A stretch of 64,000 bases of DNA from Sphingomonas guangdongensis (lineage in GTDB: Bacteria > Pseudomonadota > Alphaproteobacteria > Sphingomonadales > Sphingomonadaceae): the NCBI RefSeq assembly GCF_900199185.1, contig NZ_OBMI01000003.1:310001-374000 (forward strand), read 5' to 3'. Shown here in pieces: positions 51,459-60,822 of this stretch; position 1 is the stretch's first letter, and each line of letters starts with the position of its first letter. The position numbers and the translations under genes are program-made. Below the pieces are notes generated by a model. That model ran no database searches and was not told where the DNA came from. It saw only the letters and a program-made list of their open reading frames with translations.

Positions 51459-52382
51459 ATGCCCTATCTCCTCGCCTCCGACCTCCCTACCGAACCCGCC
51501 GGCAAGCGCTTCCGCGCCGCGCTCGCGCGTCCCGGCATCTATCAGCTGCCCGGCGCCCATAACGGCCAGGCCGCGATCCAGGCGCGCAACGCCGGGTTCG
51601 ACGGGCTGTACCTCTCCGGCGCGTCGATGACCGCCAGCATGGGCCTGCCCGATCTCGGCATCATTACGGTCGACGAGGTCGCCTTCTTCATCCGCCAGAT
51701 CGTCCGCGCCTCGGGCCTGCCGCTCTTGGTCGACGGCGACACTGGCTACGGCGAGGCGCTCAACGTCATGCACATGGTCCGCACCTTCGAGGATGCGGGC
51801 GCGGGAGCGGTGCACCTGGAGGACCAGATTCTGCCCAAGAAGTGCGGGCACCTGAACGGCAAGAGCCTGGTCGCGCCGATGGACATGGCGGCGAAGGTCG
51901 CGGCGGCGAAGAAGGCCGCGCGAGACCTGGTGATCATCGCCCGCACCGACGCGGTTGGGGTCGACGGCTTCGACGCGGCGGTGGAGCGCGCTAAGCTGTA
52001 TGTGGAGGCGGGCGCCGACGCGATCTTCCCCGAAGGGCTGACCAGCCGCGAGATGTTTGCGCGCTTCCACGCCGCGATGCCTGACGTGCCGCTGCTCGCC
52101 AACATGACCGAGTTCGGCAAGACCCCGTTCTTCACCGCGGCCGAATTTGAGGCGATGGGCTACAAGCTGGTGATCTGGCCCGTCTCGTCACTGCGCGTCG
52201 CCAACAAGGCGCAAGGAGAGCTCTACGCGTCGATCAAGGCGGAGGGCGGCACCCACAAGATGATCGACCGCATGCAGACCCGCCAGGAGCTGTACGACAC
52301 GATTGGGCTGCACGACTTCGAGGAGCTGGACGCCAGCATCGTGCGGACCATCGTACCGCAGGGCATGCCGCAGGACGCCTAG
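51459..52382 (+). CDS. prpB: 2-methylisocitrate lyase
   Basis: 307 residues, PEP-mutase/isocitrate-lyase superfamily: [46 protein letters not shown] with the catalytic cysteine. Splits 2-methylisocitrate to pyruvate and succinate. ATG 51459 with TAAGGAG upstream. Last enzyme gene of the operon, displaced from prpC by the GIY-YIG unit. Confidence 0.94.
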   Translation: MPYLLASDLPTEPAGKRFRAALARPGIYQLPGAHNGQAAIQARNAGFDGLYLSGASMTASMGLPDLGIITVDEVAFFIRQIVRASGLPLLVDGDTGYGEALNVMHMVRTFEDAGAGAVHLEDQILPKKCGHLNGKSLVAPMDMAAKVAAAKKAARDLVIIARTDAVGVDGFDAAVERAKLYVEAGADAIFPEGLTSREMFARFHAAMPDVPLLANMTEFGKTPFFTAAEFEAMGYKLVIWPVSSLRVANKAQGELYASIKAEGGTHKMIDRMQTRQELYDTIGLHDFEELDASIVRTIVPQGMPQDA

Positions 52383-52383
52383 C

Positions 52384-52584
52384 TCAGAACAGCGCCTGCC
52401 AGGCCGCGCGAACCCCGATCACCACGGTCGATCCACCGATCGGCGCCAGCAGCGAGAAGAGCAGAAAGGCGAGGATGAGCCGGGTCAGGTTCCGCTCCTC
52501 CGCCTGGCTCAGCTTCGGCGGCCTGGCCGGCGGCGGCGGCGTCCAGCGCGGCGGCGGGGTCTGGTCGCGGAAGTCCATGAACAT
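52384..52584 (-). CDS. 66-residue proline-rich single-pass membrane protein
   Basis: [20 protein letters not shown] followed by a helix ([19 protein letters not shown]). Convergent with prpB, one base between stops. ATG 52584 or 52578. Family not recognised. Confidence 0.5.
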   Translation of the reverse strand: MFMDFRDQTPPPRWTPPPPARPPKLSQAEERNLTRLILAFLLFSLLAPIGGSTVVIGVRAAWQALF

Positions 52585-52641
52585 GGGCGTTCATTCCTCG
52601 GCCGGTGGGCAGCGCGCCCGCGATGCGCTATGCGCGCGCGC

Positions 52642-53304
52642 ATGACAAGCGTCGATCGTCCCGTCCTGACCCCGCCCGATGGCCACAAGAAGGTCCTGCT
52701 TCACTCCTGCTGTGCGCCGTGCTCGGGCGAGGTGATGGAGGCGATGACGGCGAGCGGCATCGACTACACGATCTTCTTCTACAATCCGAACATCCACCCC
52801 AAGGAAGAGTATCTGCTGCGCAAGGAGGAGAACATCCGCTTCGCCGAAGCGCACGGGGTGCCGTTCGTCGACGCCGACTACGACACCGCCAACTGGTTCA
52901 AGCGGGCGAAGGGCATGGAGTGGGAGCCGGAGCGGGGCGCGCGCTGCACCATGTGCTTCGACATGCGCTTCGAGCGCACCGCGCTCCACGCGCACGAGCA
53001 CGGCTTTCCGGTCATCACCTCGTCGCTCGGCATCAGCCGGTGGAAGGACATGAACCAGATCAACGGATCGGGCGAGCGCGCGGCCAGCCACTACCCGGAC
53101 CTCAGCTACTGGACGTTCAACTGGCGAAAGGGCGGGGGGGCCGCGCGGATGATCGAGATCTCCAAGCGCGAGCGCTTCTACCAGCAGGAATATTGCGGCT
53201 GCGTCTACTCGCTCCGGGACTCGAACGCCCACCGCGTCAGCCAAGGCCGGCCCGAGATCGCGATCGGCCAGCTCTACTACGGCGACGACACACCCGATCG
53301 CTGA
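52642..53304 (+). CDS. queH: Epoxyqueuosine reductase QueH
   Basis: 220 residues. [24 protein letters not shown] and QEYCGCVYS give the cysteines for the Fe-S cluster and dinuclear site of QueH. Final step of queuosine synthesis in tRNA. ATG 52642 or 52630. Its end overlaps the convergent lipoprotein gene by 28 bases. Confidence 0.93.
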   Translation: MTSVDRPVLTPPDGHKKVLLHSCCAPCSGEVMEAMTASGIDYTIFFYNPNIHPKEEYLLRKEENIRFAEAHGVPFVDADYDTANWFKRAKGMEWEPERGARCTMCFDMRFERTALHAHEHGFPVITSSLGISRWKDMNQINGSGERAASHYPDLSYWTFNWRKGGGAARMIEISKRERFYQQEYCGCVYSLRDSNAHRVSQGRPEIAIGQLYYGDDTPDR

Positions 53305-53738
53305 GCCGCCTCGGCCGCGAGTCGGCGCAGATAGCGCTGGTGGTCGGCCGCGGTGCCCACGAAACGCTTCAGGCGCGCCAGCCGCTCGGGCGGCAGGTCG
53401 CGCTCCTCCTTGACCAATTGATCCGCCATCGCCGCCGCGTTGAAAGGGGGAACGCCGGCGCGCTCCAGGTTGGCGGCGCGGCGTACCGAGTCGCCGCTGC
53501 ACAAAAGCAGGATCCAGCCCGCGCCATTGCGCTCGAACAGCGCCCGGCCGCCATAGTCGCCCTGCGTCCAGTCGGCGATCGCGTGATCGCCCGACAGAAC
53601 CACCGGACCGACGTCGATCGGCAGCAGCGGACTGCCGAAATGGAGCTCGGTCGCCTCGCGCACTTTGGCGTCGTCCACCACCGGGTTGGAAATGCCGCAG
53701 CCTGCGAGCAGCAGCGCGAGCACCACGGCGCTACGCAA
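53277..53738 (-). CDS. Lipoprotein next to copper genes
   Basis: 153 residues from TTG 53738: signal [11 protein letters not shown] with lipobox, then [17 protein letters not shown] and [20 protein letters not shown]. Resembles the small proteins annotated with copper-uptake clusters; assignment rests on the SCO and PCu(A)C neighbours. Overlaps the SCO gene by eight bases. Confidence 0.65.
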   Translation of the reverse strand: MRSAVVLALLLAGCGISNPVVDDAKVREATELHFGSPLLPIDVGPVVLSGDHAIADWTQGDYGGRALFERNGAGWILLLCSGDSVRRAANLERAGVPPFNAAAMADQLVKEERDLPPERLARLKRFVGTAADHQRYLRRLAAEAAQRSGVSSP

Positions 53739-54291
53739 TGATCAGTCGCCGGAGCTGCGCCACCGCCTCCCGCTCCGGCGCGGCGGCGTCCATCGCGCCC
53801 GCGTAGCGCCCGTTCCGGTCGAACAGCATAATGCGGGCGGTGTGATCGATCGTATAGTCGCCGTTCGGCAGCGGCACGCGCTCGACGTAGACGCGGTACG
53901 CCTTCTCCGCGGCCGCGAGCTGCGCCGGCGTACCTGTCAGCCCGATCGCCGGCACGTCGAACATCGACAGGAAGCTCGCGATATCGGCCGGCTTGTCGTG
54001 CTCGGGGTCGACCGAGACGAAGACCGTGTTTAGCCGCGTGGCCTCCGGCCCCAGCCGCTTGTGCAACAGCGCGAGCCTGGCCAGCGCGGTCGGGCACACG
54101 TCCGGGCAGCGCGCGAAGCCGAAGAAGATGGCGTAGGGCTTGCCGCGCAGGCTCCGGTCGGTGACCGTTCGGCCGTTCGTATCGGTGAGGGTGAAGGCGC
54201 CGCCGGGCTCCGTCTGGACGGCTGCCGGCGGCGCACTGCCCGAACATGCCGCCAGCGGCGCCAAGGCGAGCAGGGCGGGGAGGCGGATCAC
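53731..54291 (-). CDS. SCO family copper chaperone lipoprotein
   Basis: 186 residues. Lipobox APLAACSG, copper motif CPDVCP in GFARCPDVCPTAL and histidine in IDHTARI: thioredoxin-fold protein delivering copper to cytochrome oxidase CuA. GTG 54291 overlaps the PCu(A)C stop by four bases. Confidence 0.92.
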   Translation of the reverse strand: MIRLPALLALAPLAACSGSAPPAAVQTEPGGAFTLTDTNGRTVTDRSLRGKPYAIFFGFARCPDVCPTALARLALLHKRLGPEATRLNTVFVSVDPEHDKPADIASFLSMFDVPAIGLTGTPAQLAAAEKAYRVYVERVPLPNGDYTIDHTARIMLFDRNGRYAGAMDAAAPEREAVAQLRRLIIA

Positions 54292-54728
54292 GGCCTGGGT
54301 CCGCTCGCGCCCGCGGCAAGCACGCGGAGCATGACGGTGACCGGCCGCGCCTCCTGGAAGCGGAAGGTGACGGGCACGCGCTCGCCCACGGCCAGCGGCG
54401 CCTTCAACCCGACCAGCATCAGGTGGTTGCCGCCGGGTGCCAGCCGAACGGTCCCGCCCGACGGTATCGCGATGCCCCCGGTAATCTGGCGCATCCGCAT
54501 GACGCCGCCCGCCATGGACATGCTGTGGATCTCGACTCGCGCCGCGCGGGGGGAGGTGACGCCGACTAACCGGTCGGCGCGCCGTCCTTCGTTGCGGATC
54601 GTCGCATACCCCGCGCCGGTCGCTGCGCGTGGCGCGGTCGCGCGCGACCAGCCGTTGCTTACCCGCAGCTGCGCGGTCGCCGGCAGCGCGGCGGTGAGTG
54701 CGACGGCGATCAGGGCGGGTCGGAGCAT
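54288..54728 (-). CDS. Periplasmic copper chaperone PCu(A)C
   Basis: 146 residues from ATG 54728. Signal peptide ending ATAQ, then HSMSMAGGVMRMRQI and NHLMLVGL, the His/Met copper site of the family. Works with SCO in CuA loading. First gene of the copper trio. Confidence 0.92.
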   Translation of the reverse strand: MLRPALIAVALTAALPATAQLRVSNGWSRATAPRAATGAGYATIRNEGRRADRLVGVTSPRAARVEIHSMSMAGGVMRMRQITGGIAIPSGGTVRLAPGGNHLMLVGLKAPLAVGERVPVTFRFQEARPVTVMLRVLAAGASGPRP

Positions 54729-54832
54729 GGCGACCGGGTACGCCGGTCCACCCGGTGCTGTCACTCGGACAGATTGTCCTACCCTTCGCGAGCACGCTCC
54801 GCCTAGAAGCGTGGCGGAGAGAGGAAGCGGCG

Positions 54833-55714
54833 ATGAGCGAGATGGAGGCGGCCCGGTCCTGGCTGTTCGTGCCCGGCGACAGCGAGCGCAAGATGGCGAA
54901 GGCCTTGGCGAGCGAGGCCGACATCGTCCTGCTCGACCTGGAGGACGCCGTTGCAGAGGCTGCCAAGCCGGCGGCGAGAAGTGCGGTGCGCACGTTCCTG
55001 GCCGACAATGCGGCCGCCGGCGCGCGCCTGTGGGTGCGGATCAATCCGCTGGACGGCGCGCACGCGCTCGCCGATCTGGCCGCGGTGATTTCGGGGGCGC
55101 CGGGCGGCATCATGCTGCCCAAGGCGAACGGCCGCGCCGATGTCGAGCGGCTCGATCACTATCTGTCCGCGCTTGAGGCGGCGAACGGGCTCACGCTCGG
55201 GCAGACGCGGGTGATCGCGCTGGTCACCGAAACGGCGGCGGCGATGTTCCGGACCGGCGACTATCGCCGCGCGCCGCGGCTCGCCGCCCTGACCTGGGGT
55301 GCGGAGGACCTGGCCGACGCGATCGGCGCGAGCACCAACCGGGACGCGAACGGCGCCTACGGCTTCACCTACGAGCTCGCGCGGAGCCTATGCCTGCTCG
55401 GCGCGGCGGCGGCGGGTCTTGCGGCGGTCGAGACGATCCACGGCGACTTCCGCGACCTCGCCGGGCTGGAGGCGCGCGCACACAAGGTGCGGGCGGATGG
55501 CTTTACGGGAATGCTCGCCATCCACCCGGACCAGGTCCCGGTCATCAACCGCGCCTTCGCGCCCGACCCCGCCGAGGTCGCCGAGGCGGAGGAGATCGTC
55601 GCGCTGTTCGCGGCGCAGCCGGGCGTCGGCGCGATCGGCTACAAGGGCGGCATGCTCGACCGCCCGCACCTGTCGCGGGCCGAGCGGGTGCTGGCGCGCG
55701 CCAGCCGAAGCTGA
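54833..55714 (+). CDS. HpcH/HpaI (CitE-like) CoA-ester lyase
   Basis: 293 residues. RSWLFVPGDSERKMAKAL, VLLDLEDAVAEAAK, RINPLDG, LTWGAEDLADAIGA and GMLAIHPDQVPVI: the CitE/malyl-CoA lyase branch. Substrate could be citramalyl- or malyl-CoA. GAGAGGAAG precedes ATG 54833. Not obviously linked to neighbours. Confidence 0.9.
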   Translation: MSEMEAARSWLFVPGDSERKMAKALASEADIVLLDLEDAVAEAAKPAARSAVRTFLADNAAAGARLWVRINPLDGAHALADLAAVISGAPGGIMLPKANGRADVERLDHYLSALEAANGLTLGQTRVIALVTETAAAMFRTGDYRRAPRLAALTWGAEDLADAIGASTNRDANGAYGFTYELARSLCLLGAAAAGLAAVETIHGDFRDLAGLEARAHKVRADGFTGMLAIHPDQVPVINRAFAPDPAEVAEAEEIVALFAAQPGVGAIGYKGGMLDRPHLSRAERVLARASRS

Positions 55715-55730
55715 CGCGCGCCGCCCGAGA

Positions 55731-58463
55731 TCAGAAGGTCAGGCGAACGCCGAGCGCGTAGCGCGGGCCATAGGTCTCGTAGGTGATCACCCGCTCCGGA
55801 TAGATCGAGTAGTTGTAGGTCTTCTCGTTGAAGATGTTCAGCCCTTGCGCGAACACCGTCACATTGGGTGTGACCGCGTAGTTGATGCTCGCGTCCGCGA
55901 TGCCGTAGGCGGCGACGTTGACCGGCTGGCCGCGGTTGCCGCGCTCGGTCAGCTCGTACGCCTCGCGGTAATTGTACGCGAGCCGCATCTGGAGCGGACC
56001 CTTTTCGTAGAAGCCGACGATGTTGTAGGTGTTGCCTTCCTCGCCGACGAAGCTCGCGTTGCCCTGAACGCCGAAGCCGTCGAACGGTGCGGGCAGGCCG
56101 GTGAAGGTGTACTGGCCGCCGATCTCGACCCCGCGGATGCGGTCGTCACCGATGTTCTCCGGCCGCGTCCGGCGGAAGTCGAAACCGAGGATCTGGATGG
56201 TGCTCGTGACCGACTCGGTCAGGTTCTTCAAATCCTTCTGGAACCCGGCGATGCTGATGTAGCTCGACCGGTCGATGTACCAGGTCAGCGCCACGTCGTA
56301 GTTCCAGCCGATCAGCGGCAGCAGCCCGGGGTTGCCGTCGGTGATCTGGCGCTCGCGCTCGCGCGCGTTGATGTTGCGGATGAGCAGCAGGTCGGAGAGC
56401 GTTGCGCGGGTCAGCGTGCGCGCGGCCGCGGCCTGGAAGATGACGTCGTCGACCACGTCGATCTTGAAGTTGGCGCTCGGCAGCCACTCGTCATACTCGC
56501 CGGTCTCGCGCAGCGGCTGCGCGGGCGACAGGTTGACCACCGGGTCGCCCCCGGTCGGCGGGGTCACGATGCTGATGATCTCCTGACCGAACCCGGTCGA
56601 GGTCACGTCGGTGCGGGTATAGCGCAGCCCGATGTTGCCCGACCAGTTGCGCGTCCCGAACTCGCCCCCGAACGACGCCTGGGCGAAGGCGCTGTAGGTC
56701 TTCTCGCGCGCCGTGCCGCTGTTGCCCGGCACCGGGATCACGTTCAGCGTCCCGCCGTTCGCCGCGAGCGCGGCGCGTACGGCGGTAGGATTAGTCGTTT
56801 GGTTGATCGCGGCATCGGTCAGGAGGAAGGCGGCGATGTCGCCGGCCGAGTAGGCGGGAAAGCCGCCCGGGAACATGTTGGTCCCGAAGAAGCTGCCCGG
56901 TTCCGCGATCGCGCCGAACAGGTTCTGCGGCACGCGCACGCCGTTGAAGGCGTTCTGGAGCGCGTCGGGCGTCTTGGTCGACTCGCGGCCCTTCTCTCGG
57001 TCCGAGAAGTTCAGGCCAACGCTGATCCCGCGCAGCAGCCCGTCGGTCGACTCGTACTTGGCCTGGGTGTTCACCTGAAACACTTCGTCGCTGACGCTTA
57101 CGCCCTCATAGGTGATGTAGCCGAGCCGGGCGTTGGTCGTGTCGAGGAAGTTGCCGAGATTGGAGTAGACCGGCAGGTTGTTCGGGCTGAGGCTGAACTG
57201 CGCGGTCCTTGGCGAGTAGCCGACGGCGGACAAGTTCGATTCGAACCATGCCTGGTTGCCACCGGTATCGTCGGACGCCTTCGACCAGGACACGTCGACG
57301 AAGCCGGAAAAGCCGTTGCCCGGCTTCCATTCCAGGTTTCCGCCGACCTGATAGGTCTCGGCCAGGCGCGGACGCACCTGATTGGTGATGAACGGACCGG
57401 ACGCGATGCCGGTGAAGCTGGTCACGCTGTTGTTGCCGTTCACCGTCGCGGCGGTGATGTCGCCCGGACCGCCGTAGACGAAGAACACCTTGTTGTCGTC
57501 GTTGACGTCGAGCTTCGAGTAGAGCCCGTCCACCGTCAGCTGCAGCGTGTCGGTCGCCTTCCACTGCAGCGTCGCGAGGCCGGACAGGCGCTCACGCGTG
57601 GTGCTGTTGACGCCGTACTCGGTGTAGGTCGGGAGCGACACGCCGGTGAACTCGGCAGGGCCGGTGCGGTCCAGATTGAGGTTCTGGTTGGCCTCCCAGC
57701 CGTCGGTGAAGATGCGGCGTCCCTCGATCTGGCGATCGATGTAGGAGAAGGCGGCAAGGACGCCGAAGGTGTCGTCGGCGAAGGTGGTGCTGAAAAGACC
57801 CGATACCTGCGGCGAGATCTTCCCGCGCAGCTTGTCGTAGTTGCCCTGCGCCGAAAGCGTGGCGCGGGTCTCGCCGAAGTCGAAGGGGCGGGCGGTGTAC
57901 ATGTCGACGGTGGAGGCGATGCCGCCCTCGAACTGAGCGGCGGTCGGCGTCTTCGAGATGTCCACCCGGTTGATCAGCTCGGCCGGAAGGATGTCGAACG
58001 AGAATTCGCGGCCCTGGTTCTCCGTCGCGAGCACGCGGCCGTTGTAGAGCGCGGTGCTGAACGCCGGGCCGAGGCCGCGAACGGTAATGAACTGCCCCTC
58101 GCCATTGTCGCGGCTGATGGTCACGCCCGGAATGCGCTGGATCGCCTCCGCGATGTTCTGGTCGGGCAGCTTTCCGATGTCGTCCGCGACGATCGAGTCG
58201 ACGATGTTGGGGGCGGAGCGCTTGATGTCGGTGGCGCGGCGCAGACTCTCGCGCAGGCCGGTGACGACGATGTCCTCGCCGCCCTCCTCGGCGATCGGTG
58301 TGCCAGTCTCGGTCTGTCCGGCCGCAGGCTCCGCGGGCTGATCCTTGATCTGCGCATCCTGCGGCTCGGCGCGGCGTTCCTGCGCTGCGGCACCGGATGC
58401 GGCCAGTCCAACGAAGATAGTCGCCAGCCCGGTCATGCAGACTCGAGACCACCGTGCACTCAT
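55731..58463 (-). CDS. TonB-dependent outer membrane receptor
   Basis: 910 residues from ATG 58463 (GGGAGAGG upstream). Signal peptide to GAAAQ, TonB box EDIVVTG, plug with NIAEAIQRIPGVTISRDNG, then a beta-barrel ending YGPRYALGVRLTF with terminal Phe. Of the large sphingomonad/Caulobacter type that imports oligosaccharides. Its promoter region contains an operator-like site related to that of the sugar operon. Confidence 0.94.
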   Translation of the reverse strand: MSARWSRVCMTGLATIFVGLAASGAAAQERRAEPQDAQIKDQPAEPAAGQTETGTPIAEEGGEDIVVTGLRESLRRATDIKRSAPNIVDSIVADDIGKLPDQNIAEAIQRIPGVTISRDNGEGQFITVRGLGPAFSTALYNGRVLATENQGREFSFDILPAELINRVDISKTPTAAQFEGGIASTVDMYTARPFDFGETRATLSAQGNYDKLRGKISPQVSGLFSTTFADDTFGVLAAFSYIDRQIEGRRIFTDGWEANQNLNLDRTGPAEFTGVSLPTYTEYGVNSTTRERLSGLATLQWKATDTLQLTVDGLYSKLDVNDDNKVFFVYGGPGDITAATVNGNNSVTSFTGIASGPFITNQVRPRLAETYQVGGNLEWKPGNGFSGFVDVSWSKASDDTGGNQAWFESNLSAVGYSPRTAQFSLSPNNLPVYSNLGNFLDTTNARLGYITYEGVSVSDEVFQVNTQAKYESTDGLLRGISVGLNFSDREKGRESTKTPDALQNAFNGVRVPQNLFGAIAEPGSFFGTNMFPGGFPAYSAGDIAAFLLTDAAINQTTNPTAVRAALAANGGTLNVIPVPGNSGTAREKTYSAFAQASFGGEFGTRNWSGNIGLRYTRTDVTSTGFGQEIISIVTPPTGGDPVVNLSPAQPLRETGEYDEWLPSANFKIDVVDDVIFQAAAARTLTRATLSDLLLIRNINARERERQITDGNPGLLPLIGWNYDVALTWYIDRSSYISIAGFQKDLKNLTESVTSTIQILGFDFRRTRPENIGDDRIRGVEIGGQYTFTGLPAPFDGFGVQGNASFVGEEGNTYNIVGFYEKGPLQMRLAYNYREAYELTERGNRGQPVNVAAYGIADASINYAVTPNVTVFAQGLNIFNEKTYNYSIYPERVITYETYGPRYALGVRLTF

Positions 58464-58528
58464 GACACCTCTCCCCAGCAAGAGTCCGGCTTCATCTGTA
58501 GCGAAGCCTCAGACTCGGAAGTGGCTGC

Positions 58529-58542
58529 GTTTAACGATCAAC
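58529..58542 (-). promoter_or_regulatory. Imperfect LacI-type operator before the TonB receptor
   Basis: GTTTAACGATCAAC differs at two positions from the perfect palindrome at 60766-60779. It lies 66 bases before the receptor start codon, between it and the ABC ATPase stop. Confidence 0.5.
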
Positions 58543-58548
58543 CACTAG

Positions 58549-59628
58549 CTAGGCAATGGCCGAGCCACCGGCGTCGAACAGCAGGGCGCGGGCGGGATCG
58601 GCGTGGAGGGTGAGGGTGCCGGGCAGTACCACCTTGTGATGGCCATCGAGCTTGGCGCGGAACTCGGTTCCGCCTGCGATCGTGCCGTAGAGGAAGGTCG
58701 AGTGGCCGAGCGCCTCGACTGCGTCGACCTGCATCGGCAGCGTGATCCCGCCGGCGAGCGGCTCGATGCGGAAGTGCTCCGGGCGCAAGCCGACGGTCAG
58801 CCGGTCGCCAGACCGGAGCGTGCCCGCAGGCACCGCGAAGCGCACGCCGCCGGCCAGCGCGATAACGGCCGACGCGCCGTCGGCATCGACGACGCTCGCC
58901 TCGAGCAGGTTGATCCGCGGGCTGCCGATGAAGCTTGCCGTGAACACGTTCGCAGGCCGCTCGTAGACCTGGAGCGGCGTGCCGACCTGCGCGATCCGGC
59001 CGGCGTCTAGCACCACCAGCCGGTCGGCCAGCGTCATCGCCTCGACCTGGTCATGCGTCACGTAGATCATGGTCGCACTCAGCCGCTTGTGGAGGGCGGC
59101 GAGCTCGTGCCGCATGCGGACACGCAGGTCGGTGTCGAGGTTGGAGAGCGGCTCGTCGAACAGGAACAGCGTCGGATCGCGCACGATCGCGCGGCCGATC
59201 GCGACCCGCTGGCGTTGCCCGCCGGAGAGCTGCGCGGGCAGCCGGTCGAGCAGTGCGTCGAGCTCCAGGATGGCGGCGGCGTGCGCGACCTGCCGCGCGA
59301 TCTCGGGCTTGGGCGTGCGGATGTTGCGCAGGCCAAAGCTGAGGTTCTCGCGCACCGTCATGTGCGGGTAGAGCGCGTAGGACTGGAACACCATGGCGAC
59401 CCCGCGCTGCGCAGCGGGCACGCGGGTGACGTCGCGGTCGCCGATGACGATGGCGCCGGAGGTGACATCCTCCAGCCCTGCGATCATCCGGAGCACGGTC
59501 GACTTGCCGCAGCCCGACGAGCCGACGAGCACCACGAACTCGCCGGCCGCCACCTCCAGGTCGATCCCGCGGATCGTCTCGGTGCCGTCGTACGACTTGC
59601 GGAGGCCGGCGAGGGTAAGCGCGCTCAT
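58549..59628 (-). CDS. Sugar ABC transporter ATP-binding protein (MsmK/UgpC/MalK type)
   Basis: 359 residues. Walker A VGSSGCGKSTVLRMIAGLE, signature LSGGQRQRVAIGRA, Walker B FLFDEPLSNLD, H-loop THD, and a C-terminal MalK-like regulatory (TOBE) domain. GTG/ATG region 59628 overlaps the lacI stop by four bases. Energises the permease at the window end. Confidence 0.95.
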   Translation of the reverse strand: MSALTLAGLRKSYDGTETIRGIDLEVAAGEFVVLVGSSGCGKSTVLRMIAGLEDVTSGAIVIGDRDVTRVPAAQRGVAMVFQSYALYPHMTVRENLSFGLRNIRTPKPEIARQVAHAAAILELDALLDRLPAQLSGGQRQRVAIGRAIVRDPTLFLFDEPLSNLDTDLRVRMRHELAALHKRLSATMIYVTHDQVEAMTLADRLVVLDAGRIAQVGTPLQVYERPANVFTASFIGSPRINLLEASVVDADGASAVIALAGGVRFAVPAGTLRSGDRLTVGLRPEHFRIEPLAGGITLPMQVDAVEALGHSTFLYGTIAGGTEFRAKLDGHHKVVLPGTLTLHADPARALLFDAGGSAIA

Positions 59629-60701
59629 CGCGGTGCGTCGGCGGGCGCGGGACCGCTGCTGTCACCGACCACGAACTCGGCGTCGATCGACACCGTCCGG
59701 ACCTCGCGCCCATCCGGCATGAGCAGCATCTCGGCGGCGCGGCGACCCTTCTCCACCGCATTCTGGCGGACGGTGGTGAGCTGCAGTGGGCTGGGGGCGC
59801 CACCCGGCGGATCGATTCCGTCGAAGCCGGTGACCGAGAGTTGCGTCGGCACCGCCCGGCCGAGCGCCGTCGCGCCGGTGACGGCTCCGTGCGCGAGCCG
59901 GTCGGAGAAGCAGACCAGCGCGGTGAGCTCGGGCCGGCGGCGGAGCAGCCAACTGGCCGCGCGCGCGCCGCCGTCCTCGCTGTTGACCGTCTCGCATACC
60001 AGCACCGCGGCGCGCGGCACCCCCGCCGCGTCGATCGCGTCGCGACAGCCCTCGATCCGCTCATGAACGACGTGGCTCTCGTCCGAGAAGTCGTCGGCGA
60101 GCGAGCCGATCTCGCCATTCCCCTCCTCCCGCGGGAAGGTAACGATGGCGATGTGCCGGTGCCCCAGCGCAAGCAGGTGATCGACCACCGCGCGCATCGC
60201 CGCGCGATCGTTGGTCAGGATGCTCGACAGGTCGGGGGCGTCGAAGTCGACCACCACGGTCGGAAGCCCGCGCGCGAGCGCCGCGCGGATCGTCGGATGG
60301 CTGCGGTAAGGCGCGTTCAGGATGAACCCGTCGACGATCGCCGCCAGCTGGTCGCGCTGCGCGGGCCGCTTGTCCTGCAGCGGGATCAGGACGATGTTTG
60401 CGCCCTCCTCCTCGCACACCGACGAGATGCCGCGCAGAAAGGCGATGTCGTGCGGGTCGGTGAAGGCGTAGCTTAGCTGATCGTTGAACAGCACACCGAT
60501 CGCGCCGCAGCGCCCGGTCCTGAGGGATCGTGCGGCGGGGTTCGGCCCCTCGTAATTGACGGATTGCGCATGCGCGATGATGCGCTCGCGCAGCGCCTTC
60601 GATACCTTGGCGGGGTTGTTGTACGCATTGGACACGGAGGTGTGGGTCACGCCCAGGTCCGACGCGATCGATTTCAACGTGGCGCGCTTGATCCGTGCCA
60701 T
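59625..60701 (-). CDS. LacI-family transcription regulator
   Basis: 358 residues. N-terminal helix-turn-helix (LKSIASDLGVTHTSVSNAYN, NPAKVSKALRERI) and a periplasmic-binding-type sensor. Divergent from the glycosidase operon; the palindrome at 60766-60779 is its likely operator. First gene of a lacI-ATPase unit. Confidence 0.92.
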   Translation of the reverse strand: MARIKRATLKSIASDLGVTHTSVSNAYNNPAKVSKALRERIIAHAQSVNYEGPNPAARSLRTGRCGAIGVLFNDQLSYAFTDPHDIAFLRGISSVCEEEGANIVLIPLQDKRPAQRDQLAAIVDGFILNAPYRSHPTIRAALARGLPTVVVDFDAPDLSSILTNDRAAMRAVVDHLLALGHRHIAIVTFPREEGNGEIGSLADDFSDESHVVHERIEGCRDAIDAAGVPRAAVLVCETVNSEDGGARAASWLLRRRPELTALVCFSDRLAHGAVTGATALGRAVPTQLSVTGFDGIDPPGGAPSPLQLTTVRQNAVEKGRRAAEMLLMPDGREVRTVSIDAEFVVGDSSGPAPADAPR

Positions 60702-60744
60702 GACCCTCTCCCGTCCTCTAGCTTCAAGTCCTTAGCGGCGCGGG

Positions 60745-60779
60745 TTGACACGCACAACCAGCGATGTTTATCGATAAAC
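60745..60779 (+). promoter_or_regulatory. Sugar-operon promoter overlapped by a LacI-type palindrome
   Basis: TTGACA (60745-60750) and TTTATC (60767-60772) form a promoter with 16-base spacing. The perfect palindrome GTTTATCGATAAAC (60766-60779) covers the -10 box, so repressor binding would block it. Confidence 0.75.
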
Positions 60780-60822
60780 CGTCACGAGAACTCTCGGGCA
60801 CGAGGAGGGCGATCCGCTTCTG

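Noticed and set aside
55299-58613. Open frame of about 1,100 codons on the plus strand opposite the TonB receptor
   Set aside because: It is the antisense shadow of a clear receptor with signal peptide, TonB box and terminal Phe; high GC leaves long open antisense frames.
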